A DNA stretch of 64,000 nt from Chryseobacterium aureum (GCF_003971235.1 NZ_CP034661.1:3534001-3598000), one strand, 5' to 3'; counted from the first letter of the stretch, positions 8,434-17,251 are shown. Notes: generated from the letters alone by a model not told the origin. Translations and numbers: made by a program.

Positions 8434-9354
8434 CTAACTTTCCAGATAACGGTTCAAAGATTCCTGCAAATGATTGCGAATATCATCAACTAAACCTTTC
8501 GGTTCCAGAACGGTAACTTCTTTTCCGAAGGAAAGAATCTCCTGCATAAAGTCGTAGGTAGGGTGCAGGAAAAATTCAAAATAGATTTCTTCCGGAGTTT
8601 CCCTGGTTTCTTTTTGCGATTGATGAAGCGGAAAACTTCTGATATATTCTCCCTGGTGACGGCTGCATTTTAAAACAATATTCTGGGGTTTCTGTTCTGC
8701 CAGGTTCATCACTCCGAATGCATTTTTGAAATGTTCTCTGAAGTTGTACTTATACTTTTCTCTGAACTGATTTTTAGATACATCCAGGTAGTTGATTCTG
8801 TCCAGTCCAAAAGATTTTAAGACTTTGTCTTTTGTATCAATGGCAATAAGATACCATCGGTCTTTGGATTCTTTTAAAGCTAAAGGATGAACTTTTCTGG
8901 AGGTCATCAGTTTGTTTTTATAATTATAGTGTTCAAAGCTTACAACCCTTTTATTTCGGATGGCGAAGAACAGGTCATAGAAATGTTCTACACCGGTTGG
9001 TTTCCGGCTTTCGAAAAAGATAAAATCTGAAAAATCCGGATGAAGATTCAGCGCGTTGCTTACCTGGAAAGATTCCAGTAATTTTTGGTTGTATTCATCC
9101 ACTTCCATGATGGGGCGGCTCTCAATATAATATCGGTTATCCCCTTTTTTCTTGTTGTGGATAGAAAGATTGAAGAGGTCGGAAATCTCCCGGATATCCC
9201 TTTGAAGGGTCCGGATAGAATAGCTCTTGATTCCTGCATCCTGGAATTCAAAAGAGTTTAAAAGATAGTCCTCCAGCTGGGAATACGTAGCCGGAGAACT
9301 TTCTAATCTTTTAATAATTAAGGCATATCTTGTCAGATAAAAATCTTTCTTCAT
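8434..9354 (-). CDS. WYL-domain transcriptional regulator
   Basis: The 306-residue protein has an N-terminal winged helix-turn-helix (about residues 1-70, with SYSIRTLQRDIREI as the likely recognition helix). A WYL domain covers about 125-195 and carries DRWYLIAID at 165-173, followed by a WCX-like C-terminal domain. WYL proteins bind nucleic-acid or nucleotide ligands. PafBC of mycobacteria and DriD of Caulobacter are WYL activators of DNA-damage genes, while BrxR and CapW are repressors of defence operons. Its own promoter carries the same palindrome, at the same spacing, as four promoters of the neighbouring toxin island and a divergent one near 20.8 kb. It is therefore the natural candidate regulator of them all. 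Whether it activates or represses is inferred from geometry only. Confidence 0.9.
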   Translation of the reverse strand: MKKDFYLTRYALIIKRLESSPATYSQLEDYLLNSFEFQDAGIKSYSIRTLQRDIREISDLFNLSIHNKKKGDNRYYIESRPIMEVDEYNQKLLESFQVSNALNLHPDFSDFIFFESRKPTGVEHFYDLFFAIRNKRVVSFEHYNYKNKLMTSRKVHPLALKESKDRWYLIAIDTKDKVLKSFGLDRINYLDVSKNQFREKYKYNFREHFKNAFGVMNLAEQKPQNIVLKCSRHQGEYIRSFPLHQSQKETRETPEEIYFEFFLHPTYDFMQEILSFGKEVTVLEPKGLVDDIRNHLQESLNRYLES

Positions 9355-9408
9355 TTCTCTTTTTTTACGGTGCAGCAGCGCTGCGGTTCATGGTAAAGTT
9401 TTATAAGA

Positions 9409-9442
9409 CAAATATATGCGGTTAATGCGACAAAACGTGTCG
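9409..9442 (-). promoter_or_regulatory. Shared WYL-type promoter, copy 1 (regulator gene)
   Basis: The palindrome CGACA-N5-TGTCG occupies 9428-9442. After exactly 11 bases on the minus strand comes the -7 box TATATTTG (9409-9416). It sits about 55 bases upstream of the WYL regulator ATG, suggesting autoregulation. No standard -33 TTG at normal spacing is present. Confidence 0.8.
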
Positions 9443-9532
9443 TGTTTTATTTTTTTGTAAATATGTATTCATATTCTCTTAATTGCATATAATAATGTAT
9501 ATTTTAATTATATACTTTTAAAAGAAAAGTAA

Positions 9533-9910
9533 TTACATAAGCTTATCAATATTATTTTTTTTAATTACTCCATTTTCTCTCATTTCATAGACAATATCAC
9601 CTTGAAAATCAAAAAAATAATCTTCTTTTGGATATATGTCGGTGGTGATTTTATGAATAATTTCTTTTAGCATTTTTTTCCAATATTGAGGGTCAGCATC
9701 CTTTTGTAAAAGGTCAAAAGATATTTGAGAAGAGTTCTCCAAGTCGATATCTAAATATTCGTCTTGAAATTTTCCTCCTTCATATCCATGCTTTGTGGAG
9801 TATAAATTGGAGACCAATAATATATTATTTTTATACTTATTGATAAGTTGAGTGAGTTCTTGTTTCTGTTCTAAATTTTTTCTAAACTTTAAATGATATG
9901 TAATTGACAT
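9533..9910 (-). CDS. Candidate immunity protein for the CdiA-type toxin
   Basis: This small 125-residue protein without signal peptide is encoded 4 bases after the toxin stop codon, the usual place of a polymorphic-toxin immunity gene. It is acidic and Asp/Glu/Lys-rich. The ending FQGDIVYEMRENGVIKKNN is loosely reminiscent of SitI3-type immunity proteins, but that resemblance is weak and from memory. By position it should bind and block the nuclease domain of the toxin in sibling cells. Both genes look more AT-rich than the 1357-codon gene of the same operon, consistent with exchange of the toxin/immunity cassette. It is the last gene of the operon; no strong terminator follows. Confidence 0.65.
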   Translation of the reverse strand: MSITYHLKFRKNLEQKQELTQLINKYKNNILLVSNLYSTKHGYEGGKFQDEYLDIDLENSSQISFDLLQKDADPQYWKKMLKEIIHKITTDIYPKEDYFFDFQGDIVYEMRENGVIKKNNIDKLM

Positions 9911-9914
9911 GATT

Positions 9915-12032
9915 TTATTTTAGTTTTAAATAGTTAATATCTCCTTGTTTAGTTATGTAAATAACTTCCTTTAATCCTTCTATTTCCCAATCTAAAAATT
10001 GTTTTTGAAGTTTTGGAATATCTCCGTTCCAATTTTTCAAATTTAAAACAATTCTGTTGGTTTGGTCTTTTTTTACTTTGTCAGAAATTTCAGTCCATAT
10101 ACCTCTAACAGCTTTATTACTGTTGTAAGGAGAGTAGCAGTCAAAAATCTTTCCTTCAATAATATAGTCTGGGTTTTTTAATGTTGTTGAGATAGATGGG
10201 TTTTGCTCTATATCAAATCCTTTTTTAGATAAAATTTCTGCAGCTTCATTTTCTAATATTAATGATGTTTTTGTTGCATCATCTAAATTGTCAGGTATTT
10301 TTGTTATGCGTCCTTTTGGTTTAGCATTCGGCATTTCACCTTTACTAGGATTAGTCTTGTTTTCAGTATTTATTATTTCATCTAGTTCCTTTTCTGCTTT
10401 TTCAAAGGCTTCTTTACTTTCCTTTTTTGCAGACTGTTCTTCTAGCTTCTTAGCAAAATCATCAGATTGCTTTCTTAATGCTTCATAATAACCCTCCAAA
10501 TATTTTTGATACTCTCGCTCTGCTACTAAATCTTTTTCAGCAGCGGTAGCAGCTTTTTTTAATATAGAAGCTTCCTGTGCAGCTTTTGCTGCTCGGCCAG
10601 CTTTCAAAGCAGGAACAAGAAATGTAAGTATGTCAGGAGTAAGTTCTCCCAACTTTTTATACCAATAATATTGGTTGGTGCCGTACTTCAAATACCAATC
10701 AGGGAATTCTTTTAATGCTATAACAAGTTTTGTCCAAAGTTTCTTTATAAAATCTTCAAAGTTAAAAACAAGCTCATTTAAAAGGTTTTCAAAAGCCTCT
10801 CCCAGTGCGTCAGTGAGTACAAAGCCGATACCATCTCTTGCGATCATCAATACTAAAGAGACCAAATCTATAAGCCCTGCTACAAATTCTAAACATCCAT
10901 TCCAAAGACCTACTAAAAAAGCATTGAGATTGTAAATCTCGTTAAGCATTTCTCCTTCGGGTAAAAGTTCATCAAATTTCTTTAGCCCATCATCTAATAA
11001 AGAAGAAAATTTTTCAAACAAATATAATAAAACATTATTCAGAATTTCCTTAAATATTTTTTCTACAACCGCATCGTTTTGATTGAATTTTGAAATGCTG
11101 TCAATCTGTTGCTTAAGCTTATTTTTTATAGACTCCTGTATTTCTTTTCTGTTTTGAGGAACGATACTATTGGGTAAAAAGGCAGGAGTGAAGCCTTTAT
11201 TCAATAGGGCATTCCAGTATTTTTCTTCTTCATATTTTTTGGTTCTCATCCAATGAGAAAATTCCAGAATCTTTTTAGGAATATTTAAGCCTAAATATTT
11301 GTCTCCTTGTAAAAAGAGTAAAAACCATGACATATCATCAAATTTCTTTTGATTAAAATCATATTTGATAGCTTTTACTAAAAGATCTTTTAATTCTTTT
11401 GTATCAAGTTTTACTTCTTTACTAGCCTGAATAAATTCAAGATTTGGGTTATTTTTCACTTCAAAAGGCCGTTTTAGAAATTCTTCAGCTAAATCTTCCT
11501 CATTTGTTTGTCCGAAAAATGGATATTGAAAGTGAAGTTTTTTTATTGCTTCCACTCCTAGTTTTACCCGCACAATTTTTCCAAAATCAAATTTTCCATC
11601 ATCCGTTTCAATAAAAAATATAATTTCATTATTATCCGGTTTTACTTCAGGATTCGCATAATGTTTTAAAACTTCCTGACCGTCAGGGTTTGCGTAGACT
11701 TTAAACTTTATGTCTTTCCAATCCTCGCTAATTGTGTTGTTGTAAAGCGCTGATGATGAATAATTAAATTTTTTGGAAAGATCTATAATACTAAAACTGG
11801 ATTCATTTAAAATTCTTGCCGGGCCATAATCTGCAATAGCCCAAGAAGGTAATTGCTTTTCCCAATATTGTCCAAAAGGACTATTTTTAAAGGCACTTAT
11901 TTCCTCAAAAGCATTTTTTTTATTGTTAAATAAGTTTTGTTCAAATAATCCATTTTGAATGTTCTCTTCTGAAAGTAGCTTAGACATGGATAGATCGCTG
12001 CTCCCTTTATTGTTTAATATATCTAAACTCAT
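9915..12032 (-). CDS. Polymorphic toxin with CdiA-type tRNA nuclease C-terminal domain
   Basis: The 705-residue protein has no signal peptide. Residues 1-360 are an unfamiliar alpha/beta region and residues about 370-435 are strongly hydrophobic. A linker near 470-490 (LTPDILTFLVPALKAGRAAKA) is of the kind common before polymorphic toxin domains, and 500-560 is a Lys/Glu coiled coil. The last 119 residues (587-705) match the PDDEXK-like 'tRNA nuclease CdiA C-terminal' pattern. Its signs are ENEAA (594-598), NPDY with Asp622, FDCYSP with Asp631, then QTNRIVLNL and a closing strand pair. In CDI systems such domains cleave tRNA. No two-partner or type VI delivery signature is visible, so export is unexplained. 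It is preceded by a hairpin that may lower its expression and followed at once by the candidate immunity gene. Confidence 0.8.
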   Translation of the reverse strand: MSLDILNNKGSSDLSMSKLLSEENIQNGLFEQNLFNNKKNAFEEISAFKNSPFGQYWEKQLPSWAIADYGPARILNESSFSIIDLSKKFNYSSSALYNNTISEDWKDIKFKVYANPDGQEVLKHYANPEVKPDNNEIIFFIETDDGKFDFGKIVRVKLGVEAIKKLHFQYPFFGQTNEEDLAEEFLKRPFEVKNNPNLEFIQASKEVKLDTKELKDLLVKAIKYDFNQKKFDDMSWFLLFLQGDKYLGLNIPKKILEFSHWMRTKKYEEEKYWNALLNKGFTPAFLPNSIVPQNRKEIQESIKNKLKQQIDSISKFNQNDAVVEKIFKEILNNVLLYLFEKFSSLLDDGLKKFDELLPEGEMLNEIYNLNAFLVGLWNGCLEFVAGLIDLVSLVLMIARDGIGFVLTDALGEAFENLLNELVFNFEDFIKKLWTKLVIALKEFPDWYLKYGTNQYYWYKKLGELTPDILTFLVPALKAGRAAKAAQEASILKKAATAAEKDLVAEREYQKYLEGYYEALRKQSDDFAKKLEEQSAKKESKEAFEKAEKELDEIINTENKTNPSKGEMPNAKPKGRITKIPDNLDDATKTSLILENEAAEILSKKGFDIEQNPSISTTLKNPDYIIEGKIFDCYSPYNSNKAVRGIWTEISDKVKKDQTNRIVLNLKNWNGDIPKLQKQFLDWEIEGLKEVIYITKQGDINYLKLK

Positions 12033-12050
12033 TTTGTGATTTTTAGGTTA

Positions 12051-12077
12051 AAAAAGACGAGGGTTTTACCCGTCGCC
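12051..12077 (-). terminator. Possible attenuating terminator inside the toxin operon
   Basis: On the minus strand a bulged hairpin (GACGGGT, loop AAA, ACCC-TC-GTC) is followed by six T residues. It lies between the nucleotidyltransferase-like gene and the toxin gene. If partly active, it would let the first two genes be made in excess of the toxin. Confidence 0.5.
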
Positions 12078-12106
12078 CTTAATTGATTGTTCTATTCAAA
12101 GGATAG

Positions 12107-12445
12107 TTACTTATTGATGAGTTCATTTTCCGGGAAAATCTTCGTAAGTTGATATTTGGAATAATGTTCCTTTATTGTTTCTTCATCCAAAACAAGCAGG
12201 TCCAAATAATAATCTTCGTCAATTAAAGCATGGGCGTTTTTAAGTTTACATTTAGCCTGCACCAAAACATCCCAGTCTTTTCCTTCGAGTGTATTCCATT
12301 CATCAAAAGGAATATGTCCTCTGCTTCCGAAAAGAAATATCTTTTCTACAGCAGTAATATCATCAATCTTATCCTTTAAGGTTGTGAGGATATAAGGCAG
12401 CACTTTATCGTGCTGCCAAATAGCCCCGAGTTTTACTCGGCTCAT
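12107..12445 (-). CDS. Minimal nucleotidyltransferase-fold protein
   Basis: The 112-residue protein carries the core of a nucleotidyltransferase fold: LFGSR (G40-S41-R42), then D57-W-D59 (GKDWDVLV), and a third possible carboxylate at Asp82 (YLDLLVLD). This is the G-S-x(n)-D-x-D pattern of MNT-type enzymes. An insertion of about 14 residues separates GS from DxD, longer than usual, so activity is uncertain. MNT proteins often neutralise HEPN toxins by AMPylation, but no HEPN partner is seen. It is encoded 18 bases after the 1357-codon gene and before the toxin, so it probably belongs to the island's function. Two small perfect hairpins (12396-12417 and 12426-12440) lie in its first 17 codons. 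Confidence 0.65.
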   Translation of the reverse strand: MSRVKLGAIWQHDKVLPYILTTLKDKIDDITAVEKIFLFGSRGHIPFDEWNTLEGKDWDVLVQAKCKLKNAHALIDEDYYLDLLVLDEETIKEHYSKYQLTKIFPENELINK

Positions 12446-12463
12446 TGTTTTATATTTTAAAAA

Positions 12464-15400
12464 TTAAATTAAAAACCTTGATAAAGGGATTTTTTCAGTA
12501 TACTCCTGGAAATTAATTAAAACTCCATCCTTGTCAAAAAGCCTGTTTGATGATCCTGTAAAATTGTCATTGGCAAATTTGATGTAAGATATACCATCTG
12601 TTGTAAGGCTTAGTGTGTCGGCGTCTTCAGAATATGACGGTTTTACAAATTTGAAATTTTTGATTTTTTCTATATCTATTCGGATAGTCACTCCATTTTC
12701 ATTATTTGCAAATGCTTCAATACCATCTATGTTGGAAAGACCACCAGCCAGAGCATCATAAAGCTTTATTAAAGTATCTGTCTTTGCCCATTTTGCATCT
12801 CTTACGACTTCGATAGTTTGTCCCATACAATAATATTTTCTTGGAAACTCACCGGCATTATCAAGGTCGCCAATAGTCTTGTAGGATGCCATACTGTCTA
12901 ATTGTTTAAGAGAAAGCTGAATTTGTTTTGTACTTGATTGGGTTCCTAACAAAGAATAATCTTTCACAAAATTACTTTGCGTAATTACATCTCCCGGTAC
13001 TTCAAATTCATTAGGGTCTTCAGCACTAAATGGTAGAGCATGTGCTACTTTTAGCCCAATACTTTCTGCCTGAAGAATATTTAGTGGAGTAGGAAGTCTT
13101 GTGATCCATGCTTTTCCTTGCTTGATTCCTTTAGGCTCTTTCATTTCATCTACAATAGAAAGATAAAGAGGATCTCCAATGACAGGTACTTCACCACCAT
13201 TCCAGATTTTTCCTGTTGCCATATAGAACTGAACAGCATCTTCAAATCCTGGACGAACTGTAGCAATTACTCTTGCCATACCACTTTGCAGGAATGCTCT
13301 GAATAGAGGATCTACATCTTCAGCCTGATAAAGGTTGGTCCATTCTGTCTTATTAGCCCAGTAATAAGGATACAGGTAATAAGAAAGGTTTTCCCATTCA
13401 AAAGCCTGTTCCATGAACTTAAGGAAGGCCGTATATTTATCCAGTTTTGATGACAAATCCGTCTCATAATCTGTAAAAGTACTTCCGGTCGTTAATCCTG
13501 CCATACCATATCCATGGGTAGAATTGGCAGCTCTGTTAATCATATAAGAGATACAGTTTTTACGGAGAACGGTATTCTCAATCTGACGATAGAATCCTGG
13601 ATTAGAACCTTTGATTTGTACACCGGTAGCTTTTTCTTCTGCTATTTTCTGCTCGTAAATAGCTAATGCTTTTTCATAGCTGTCAATGATCGCTTTGAAT
13701 GTTTTTTGGAACCATGCATTTCTTGCCTCAGCAGTTAATTCTAAATTCAATTTCAGTGTTCCCTGCATAATTGGACTTTCTCCGGTTGCAAAGCTAAACT
13801 CCAGTTTGTTTTTGATATTTAATGTTGTGGTTGTTCCGCTTACCTGTGTACTGTTAGGTGAAGAGATCCAATAGGTACCTTGCCCTCCAATCGTCATGAA
13901 GGCTTGATGAGCACCTTTAAAGCTGTGTGGATAGGTTTGGAAAGTATAATCTACATTCTTTAGTAAATATCCTTCAGGAACTTCTACTTCTCCATTTCCA
14001 TTCACGATTTGAACTTTATCGTCATCTTTCCCTCCAAAATTTCCGTCACGCCCACTGAATGATTTACTGATAGCAAAAGCCTCGGAAGGTCTTTCATCAA
14101 TTTCAGCATTATATTTACTAACCCAGTGTTTTAATGTGGCTTCGTTACTTAAAGAAGCATAATTTTCCAAAGGTAAATAGCTTGCCTTTCTCGGATCTTC
14201 AGGTTTTACAAGATCACTTTTTGTTGCTGAATTGTCCAAGGTCATTCCCAGTGTATGAAGCTTGGCAGGCTGAGGAATCATGAATTCAAACATCAAACGT
14301 TTTCCATAATTATAGATCTGATTTTTCATAAGCTTGTCAACCCAACGGAAAACACCTACAACATGCTTATCTCCTTTTGTGTTATCAAAGCCGTGTTTGT
14401 TGTTTTCTTCAAATTCTTCAATGATTTTTTCAATCCTTTCCTCATGAACTTTTGTTACCACTCTGTCTAATGCTCTTGCTGTAACGTCCTGTGCCTGCGT
14501 AAGTGCCTGTCTTGTGCTTTCTTCTTTGGAAGAATGGCTGGCATATCCTCCTGCGATTCCGGTACTGATCGTTCCGCCGCCTGTAAGCTTCCAACTTGCA
14601 TCAAAATGAGCCTGTACGTTTGCATCTCTGGATTCCTGCATCATTTTGGCAATCTCGGTTTGCATTTCAAACCTGGTAGCAGTGGTGGTATCCGTCAGCT
14701 TTTCTCTTTCTGTGTCTGAAGAAGTTGTCGTTGTATTTTCGCTTCTTCTTAATCTTCTTGTTGATTTTTCACGATATTCACGAGCCATGACGTTCTCAAT
14801 ATGGGCTACTTCTCCTTCCACATAAGCATGGGTTGTCTGTTCTACCTTAAGATAATCTGCAATCCCAATCTGCTTAAATCCAAACCCTGAGGGAATATAA
14901 GAATCATCCGGCTCAATTGGATCCTTAATTTCATTAATAAATTCAAAGGAAGAACTGTAACAAGACTTCATCGTAACGATTCTTGGATGGAAAGTGGTTA
15001 CCTTACCATTGGTAAAAGTAATTTTGACATCCATTGTAAAGTTCTCTGTTTGAGAAATATATACGCCGTCTGTTGTTGCGCTTGCCAATAATTTACTTAG
15101 GAAAATCTTATTTCCTACACGGCTTTTTTCAAAATAAGTTCCTGAAATAGGACCTGCGTTAGTATAGAAAGTATAGCTCATACTGGCTACATTCCATGAT
15201 GCATCAGGGACATCAATAGATAAGTCCAGAGAGGTGAATCTCATTATAAATTTCGGACATAACTGATAAGTAAAAGGAATGGTTTCTACTCTGGAAACAG
15301 GAAGGATCACTCCACCAATGCTGGTGTAGCTTTCAGAATTATCCATCATATTGTCGAGAATAAGTTTGTTGGCTCTTTCCGTTGCATTTGAAATAATATC

Positions 15401-16537
15401 TTTTACTTCAGAGAAAGTATTTCTGCCAGCGAGTAAACTATTGATTAATTCTGAATTGTCCATTCTTCCTTTGTCTGAGCCTGAAAAATCATAGTCTAAA
15501 AGAGACAAAACGGTATCAATGCTGTTTGGTTTAAGTGTATTGACAAGTGTTCTTGCCTCAATTTCCGGACGGAAAGAGAAATCGAATTTAGGAAGTTTTG
15601 GATAAGGAATCTCTTCCGGTTTGTTACAAGGGTCTGCGGGATTATATGGCTGATCAGGTTTTCTGATCTCACAGTATTTTCTTCTGGCTTCTTCTAAACG
15701 AATATAATATTCATCAATGATTGATTGATTTTTTTCATTGTGCTCTTCTTCACTTCTTTTATATTCCTGTGCATACTCTTTATTATATGCGGATTCAATA
15801 AGGGTGAGCTCTTTGGTTAAAATTTCATATCTGCTAAGTAAGGCCGTCGCTTCCTGAATCTTTTGCTGCTTTTCCATGTAAGCAGAAGGAGCGGTAACTT
15901 CTCCAGATTCTCTTTCTGCCATTTTTGAAGCAATACCAATTGGGTGAACATCTGGTGAATCAAGCATAAGATCTTGGGGTAATACCAGTCTTGCGTTCAA
16001 AAGGATTTTGCTTTTTGAAGCTTCAAAATTCTGAGCGATATGTAACCCAAGAAGCATTTGCATAAGTGTTTCCTTAATATAGAAGTCCTTCTGCGATACC
16101 ACCTGATAGATAAGATTATTCCAAAGCAATAGGATCACTTCAGGGTCATTAACATCAAAAAGATCCCTAAGCTTTTTTACTCTTTTTTCTAAAGCTTCGC
16201 TTGAAAAATTTTCTTTATTTCTGGCAATTTCTACCGCAAAGCTATACAATTCGGAAAAGGGGGCATTTTTAAAATAGTCTCTGTCTTTTATACATTCCTG
16301 GTTCTGTTCATAAGTTCTGGCATATTCATTTAATGACTGTTGTCTTGGAGTTCCCGGAACGCCCAATACATATTTGTAGAAATGATAATGTTTTAACTTC
16401 TCGGGTGCCAGAATAAATCTTTTGTCTTGTTCTTTATCTTCAGATTGTTGTGGACTTCTCAGGCTGATGAACCTAAAAAGTGTTTGTGATGGTGTATTGT
16501 CAGCAGAACCAGCTGCTTTGTTTTCAATAGTGCTCAT
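12464..16537 (-). CDS. Very large conserved protein of unknown function (1357 aa)
   Basis: I cannot assign a function. It has no signal peptide and no membrane span. Residues about 210-310 form a charged coiled-coil region with an internal Pro/Lys linker. A beta-rich section at about 400-540 is followed by a striking Arg/Thr-rich stretch near 595-625 (STRRLRRSE, TTTTSSDTERE). Next are long helices around 625-740, and then GDKHVVGVFRWVDKL near 745. The C-terminal third is beta-rich and includes a long Trp/Tyr-rich block near 1080-1110 and VRPGFEDAV near 1145. The central blocks look like those of large hypothetical proteins in other phyla, recalled from memory. It is the first gene of the toxin operon, behind a WYL-type promoter with a 255-base leader. 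A scaffold, carrier or shell role is possible but unproven. Confidence 0.6.
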   Translation of the reverse strand: MSTIENKAAGSADNTPSQTLFRFISLRSPQQSEDKEQDKRFILAPEKLKHYHFYKYVLGVPGTPRQQSLNEYARTYEQNQECIKDRDYFKNAPFSELYSFAVEIARNKENFSSEALEKRVKKLRDLFDVNDPEVILLLWNNLIYQVVSQKDFYIKETLMQMLLGLHIAQNFEASKSKILLNARLVLPQDLMLDSPDVHPIGIASKMAERESGEVTAPSAYMEKQQKIQEATALLSRYEILTKELTLIESAYNKEYAQEYKRSEEEHNEKNQSIIDEYYIRLEEARRKYCEIRKPDQPYNPADPCNKPEEIPYPKLPKFDFSFRPEIEARTLVNTLKPNSIDTVLSLLDYDFSGSDKGRMDNSELINSLLAGRNTFSEVKDIISNATERANKLILDNMMDNSESYTSIGGVILPVSRVETIPFTYQLCPKFIMRFTSLDLSIDVPDASWNVASMSYTFYTNAGPISGTYFEKSRVGNKIFLSKLLASATTDGVYISQTENFTMDVKITFTNGKVTTFHPRIVTMKSCYSSSFEFINEIKDPIEPDDSYIPSGFGFKQIGIADYLKVEQTTHAYVEGEVAHIENVMAREYREKSTRRLRRSENTTTTSSDTEREKLTDTTTATRFEMQTEIAKMMQESRDANVQAHFDASWKLTGGGTISTGIAGGYASHSSKEESTRQALTQAQDVTARALDRVVTKVHEERIEKIIEEFEENNKHGFDNTKGDKHVVGVFRWVDKLMKNQIYNYGKRLMFEFMIPQPAKLHTLGMTLDNSATKSDLVKPEDPRKASYLPLENYASLSNEATLKHWVSKYNAEIDERPSEAFAISKSFSGRDGNFGGKDDDKVQIVNGNGEVEVPEGYLLKNVDYTFQTYPHSFKGAHQAFMTIGGQGTYWISSPNSTQVSGTTTTLNIKNKLEFSFATGESPIMQGTLKLNLELTAEARNAWFQKTFKAIIDSYEKALAIYEQKIAEEKATGVQIKGSNPGFYRQIENTVLRKNCISYMINRAANSTHGYGMAGLTTGSTFTDYETDLSSKLDKYTAFLKFMEQAFEWENLSYYLYPYYWANKTEWTNLYQAEDVDPLFRAFLQSGMARVIATVRPGFEDAVQFYMATGKIWNGGEVPVIGDPLYLSIVDEMKEPKGIKQGKAWITRLPTPLNILQAESIGLKVAHALPFSAEDPNEFEVPGDVITQSNFVKDYSLLGTQSSTKQIQLSLKQLDSMASYKTIGDLDNAGEFPRKYYCMGQTIEVVRDAKWAKTDTLIKLYDALAGGLSNIDGIEAFANNENGVTIRIDIEKIKNFKFVKPSYSEDADTLSLTTDGISYIKFANDNFTGSSNRLFDKDGVLINFQEYTEKIPLSRFLI

Positions 16538-16797
16538 TTTGTAATTTGTTAAGTGTATTTTTTAGTTAAAATTTTTGAAATATCTTTTTAATAGATGAGT
16601 TTCCGTTTTCAGCTATATTTTTTTAGGTGGTTTCAAGCAGAGATATCCACCTTGGTTCTTAATTTTCAGGGTCATTATTTTGTTTTTTTATTATCAATTT
16701 TCAGACATAGTTCTGGCTGTCCAGCATTTTGTGAATGGTGAATTCAAAGGTGTTGAGATTATTTAATGAGATTGCTGTACGTGTATTATAGAGATTT
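16538..16797 (-). other. Long 5' leader of the toxin operon
   Basis: About 255 bases separate the -7 box from the ATG at 16537. The leader contains a tiny frame of nine codons including the stop (16701-16727, product MLDSQNYV) and a segment duplicated from the next leader upstream. Otherwise it is AT-rich and without an obvious riboswitch fold. Confidence 0.5.
16703..16752. repeat. Leader duplication, partner at 17050-17099
   Basis: About 47 bases here match 17050-17099 with one gap and roughly ten differences, both downstream of WYL-type promoters. On the minus strand both hold an ATG reading M-L-D/N-S-Q-N/K-Y-V. The copies are at similar distances from neither start codon, so the repeat may mark a duplicated promoter-leader unit. 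Confidence 0.65.
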
Positions 16798-16831
16798 CAA
16801 AGGTAATGGCGGACAGCGTCAGAACTTGTCG
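16798..16831 (-). promoter_or_regulatory. Shared WYL-type promoter, copy 2 (toxin operon)
   Basis: The operator CGTCA-N5-TGTCG at 16817-16831, 11 bases, then TACCTTTG at 16798-16805 on the minus strand. One arm has a mismatch. It drives the 1357-codon gene and the three genes after it. Confidence 0.8.
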
Positions 16832-16847
16832 TGTTTTTAGATTTTAT

Positions 16848-17018
16848 TTAGAAAGTATCTTCTTCAAGTATTCCTTCTTCAAAGTCTTCTCTGAAGAAGT
16901 TTTCAATGTCATTGAGATAGTTTTCATAATCTATCTCTGCATTTTCGATGTCGCTCCATTCTATAGTGTAGAGATCTTCATCGAAGGGTATATGGGGATT
17001 GTGATTGGGTGTTTCCAT
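16848..17018 (-). CDS. 56-residue acidic protein
   Basis: The product is 56 residues, starts METPNHNPHIPFDEDLY and is extremely acidic, with about 20 Asp/Glu against a single Arg and no Lys. It has no signal peptide or membrane helix and I recognise no family. The ATG at 17018 is chosen because the longer open frame has only a TTG start at 17093. The gene has its own WYL-type promoter about 127 bases upstream and ends 17 bases before the operator of the next transcript. Small acidic proteins can mimic DNA or inhibit a partner, but no function is assigned. Confidence 0.55.
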   Translation of the reverse strand: METPNHNPHIPFDEDLYTIEWSDIENAEIDYENYLNDIENFFREDFEEGILEEDTF

Positions 17019-17144
17019 GTTTTGTGTTGTAAGGTGTTGGTTATATTTTGAACATATTTTTGGCTGTTCAGCATGAGAGAATGTTGAATTCAAAGGCTTT
17101 TAAAAATTTTTAAGGATTATTGTTTTGTGTCTTTTTTGATACTC

Positions 17145-17178
17145 CAAAGGTAGTAGGGGAGAACGACAAAACTTGACG
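17145..17178 (-). promoter_or_regulatory. Shared WYL-type promoter, copy 3 (small acidic gene)
   Basis: The operator CGACA-N5-TGACG at 17164-17178, 11 bases, then TACCTTTG at 17145-17152 on the minus strand. Confidence 0.8.
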
Positions 17179-17251
17179 TGTTTTAAAAATATTTTCTAAT
17201 TTTAAAATATAATTTCCAGAGCTTATATTGGGTGTTTATAAGGTAAAAAGC

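Noticed and set aside
17019..17093. Longer 81-residue version of the acidic protein
   Set aside because: It would need a TTG start, and the extra part overlaps the duplicated leader segment.
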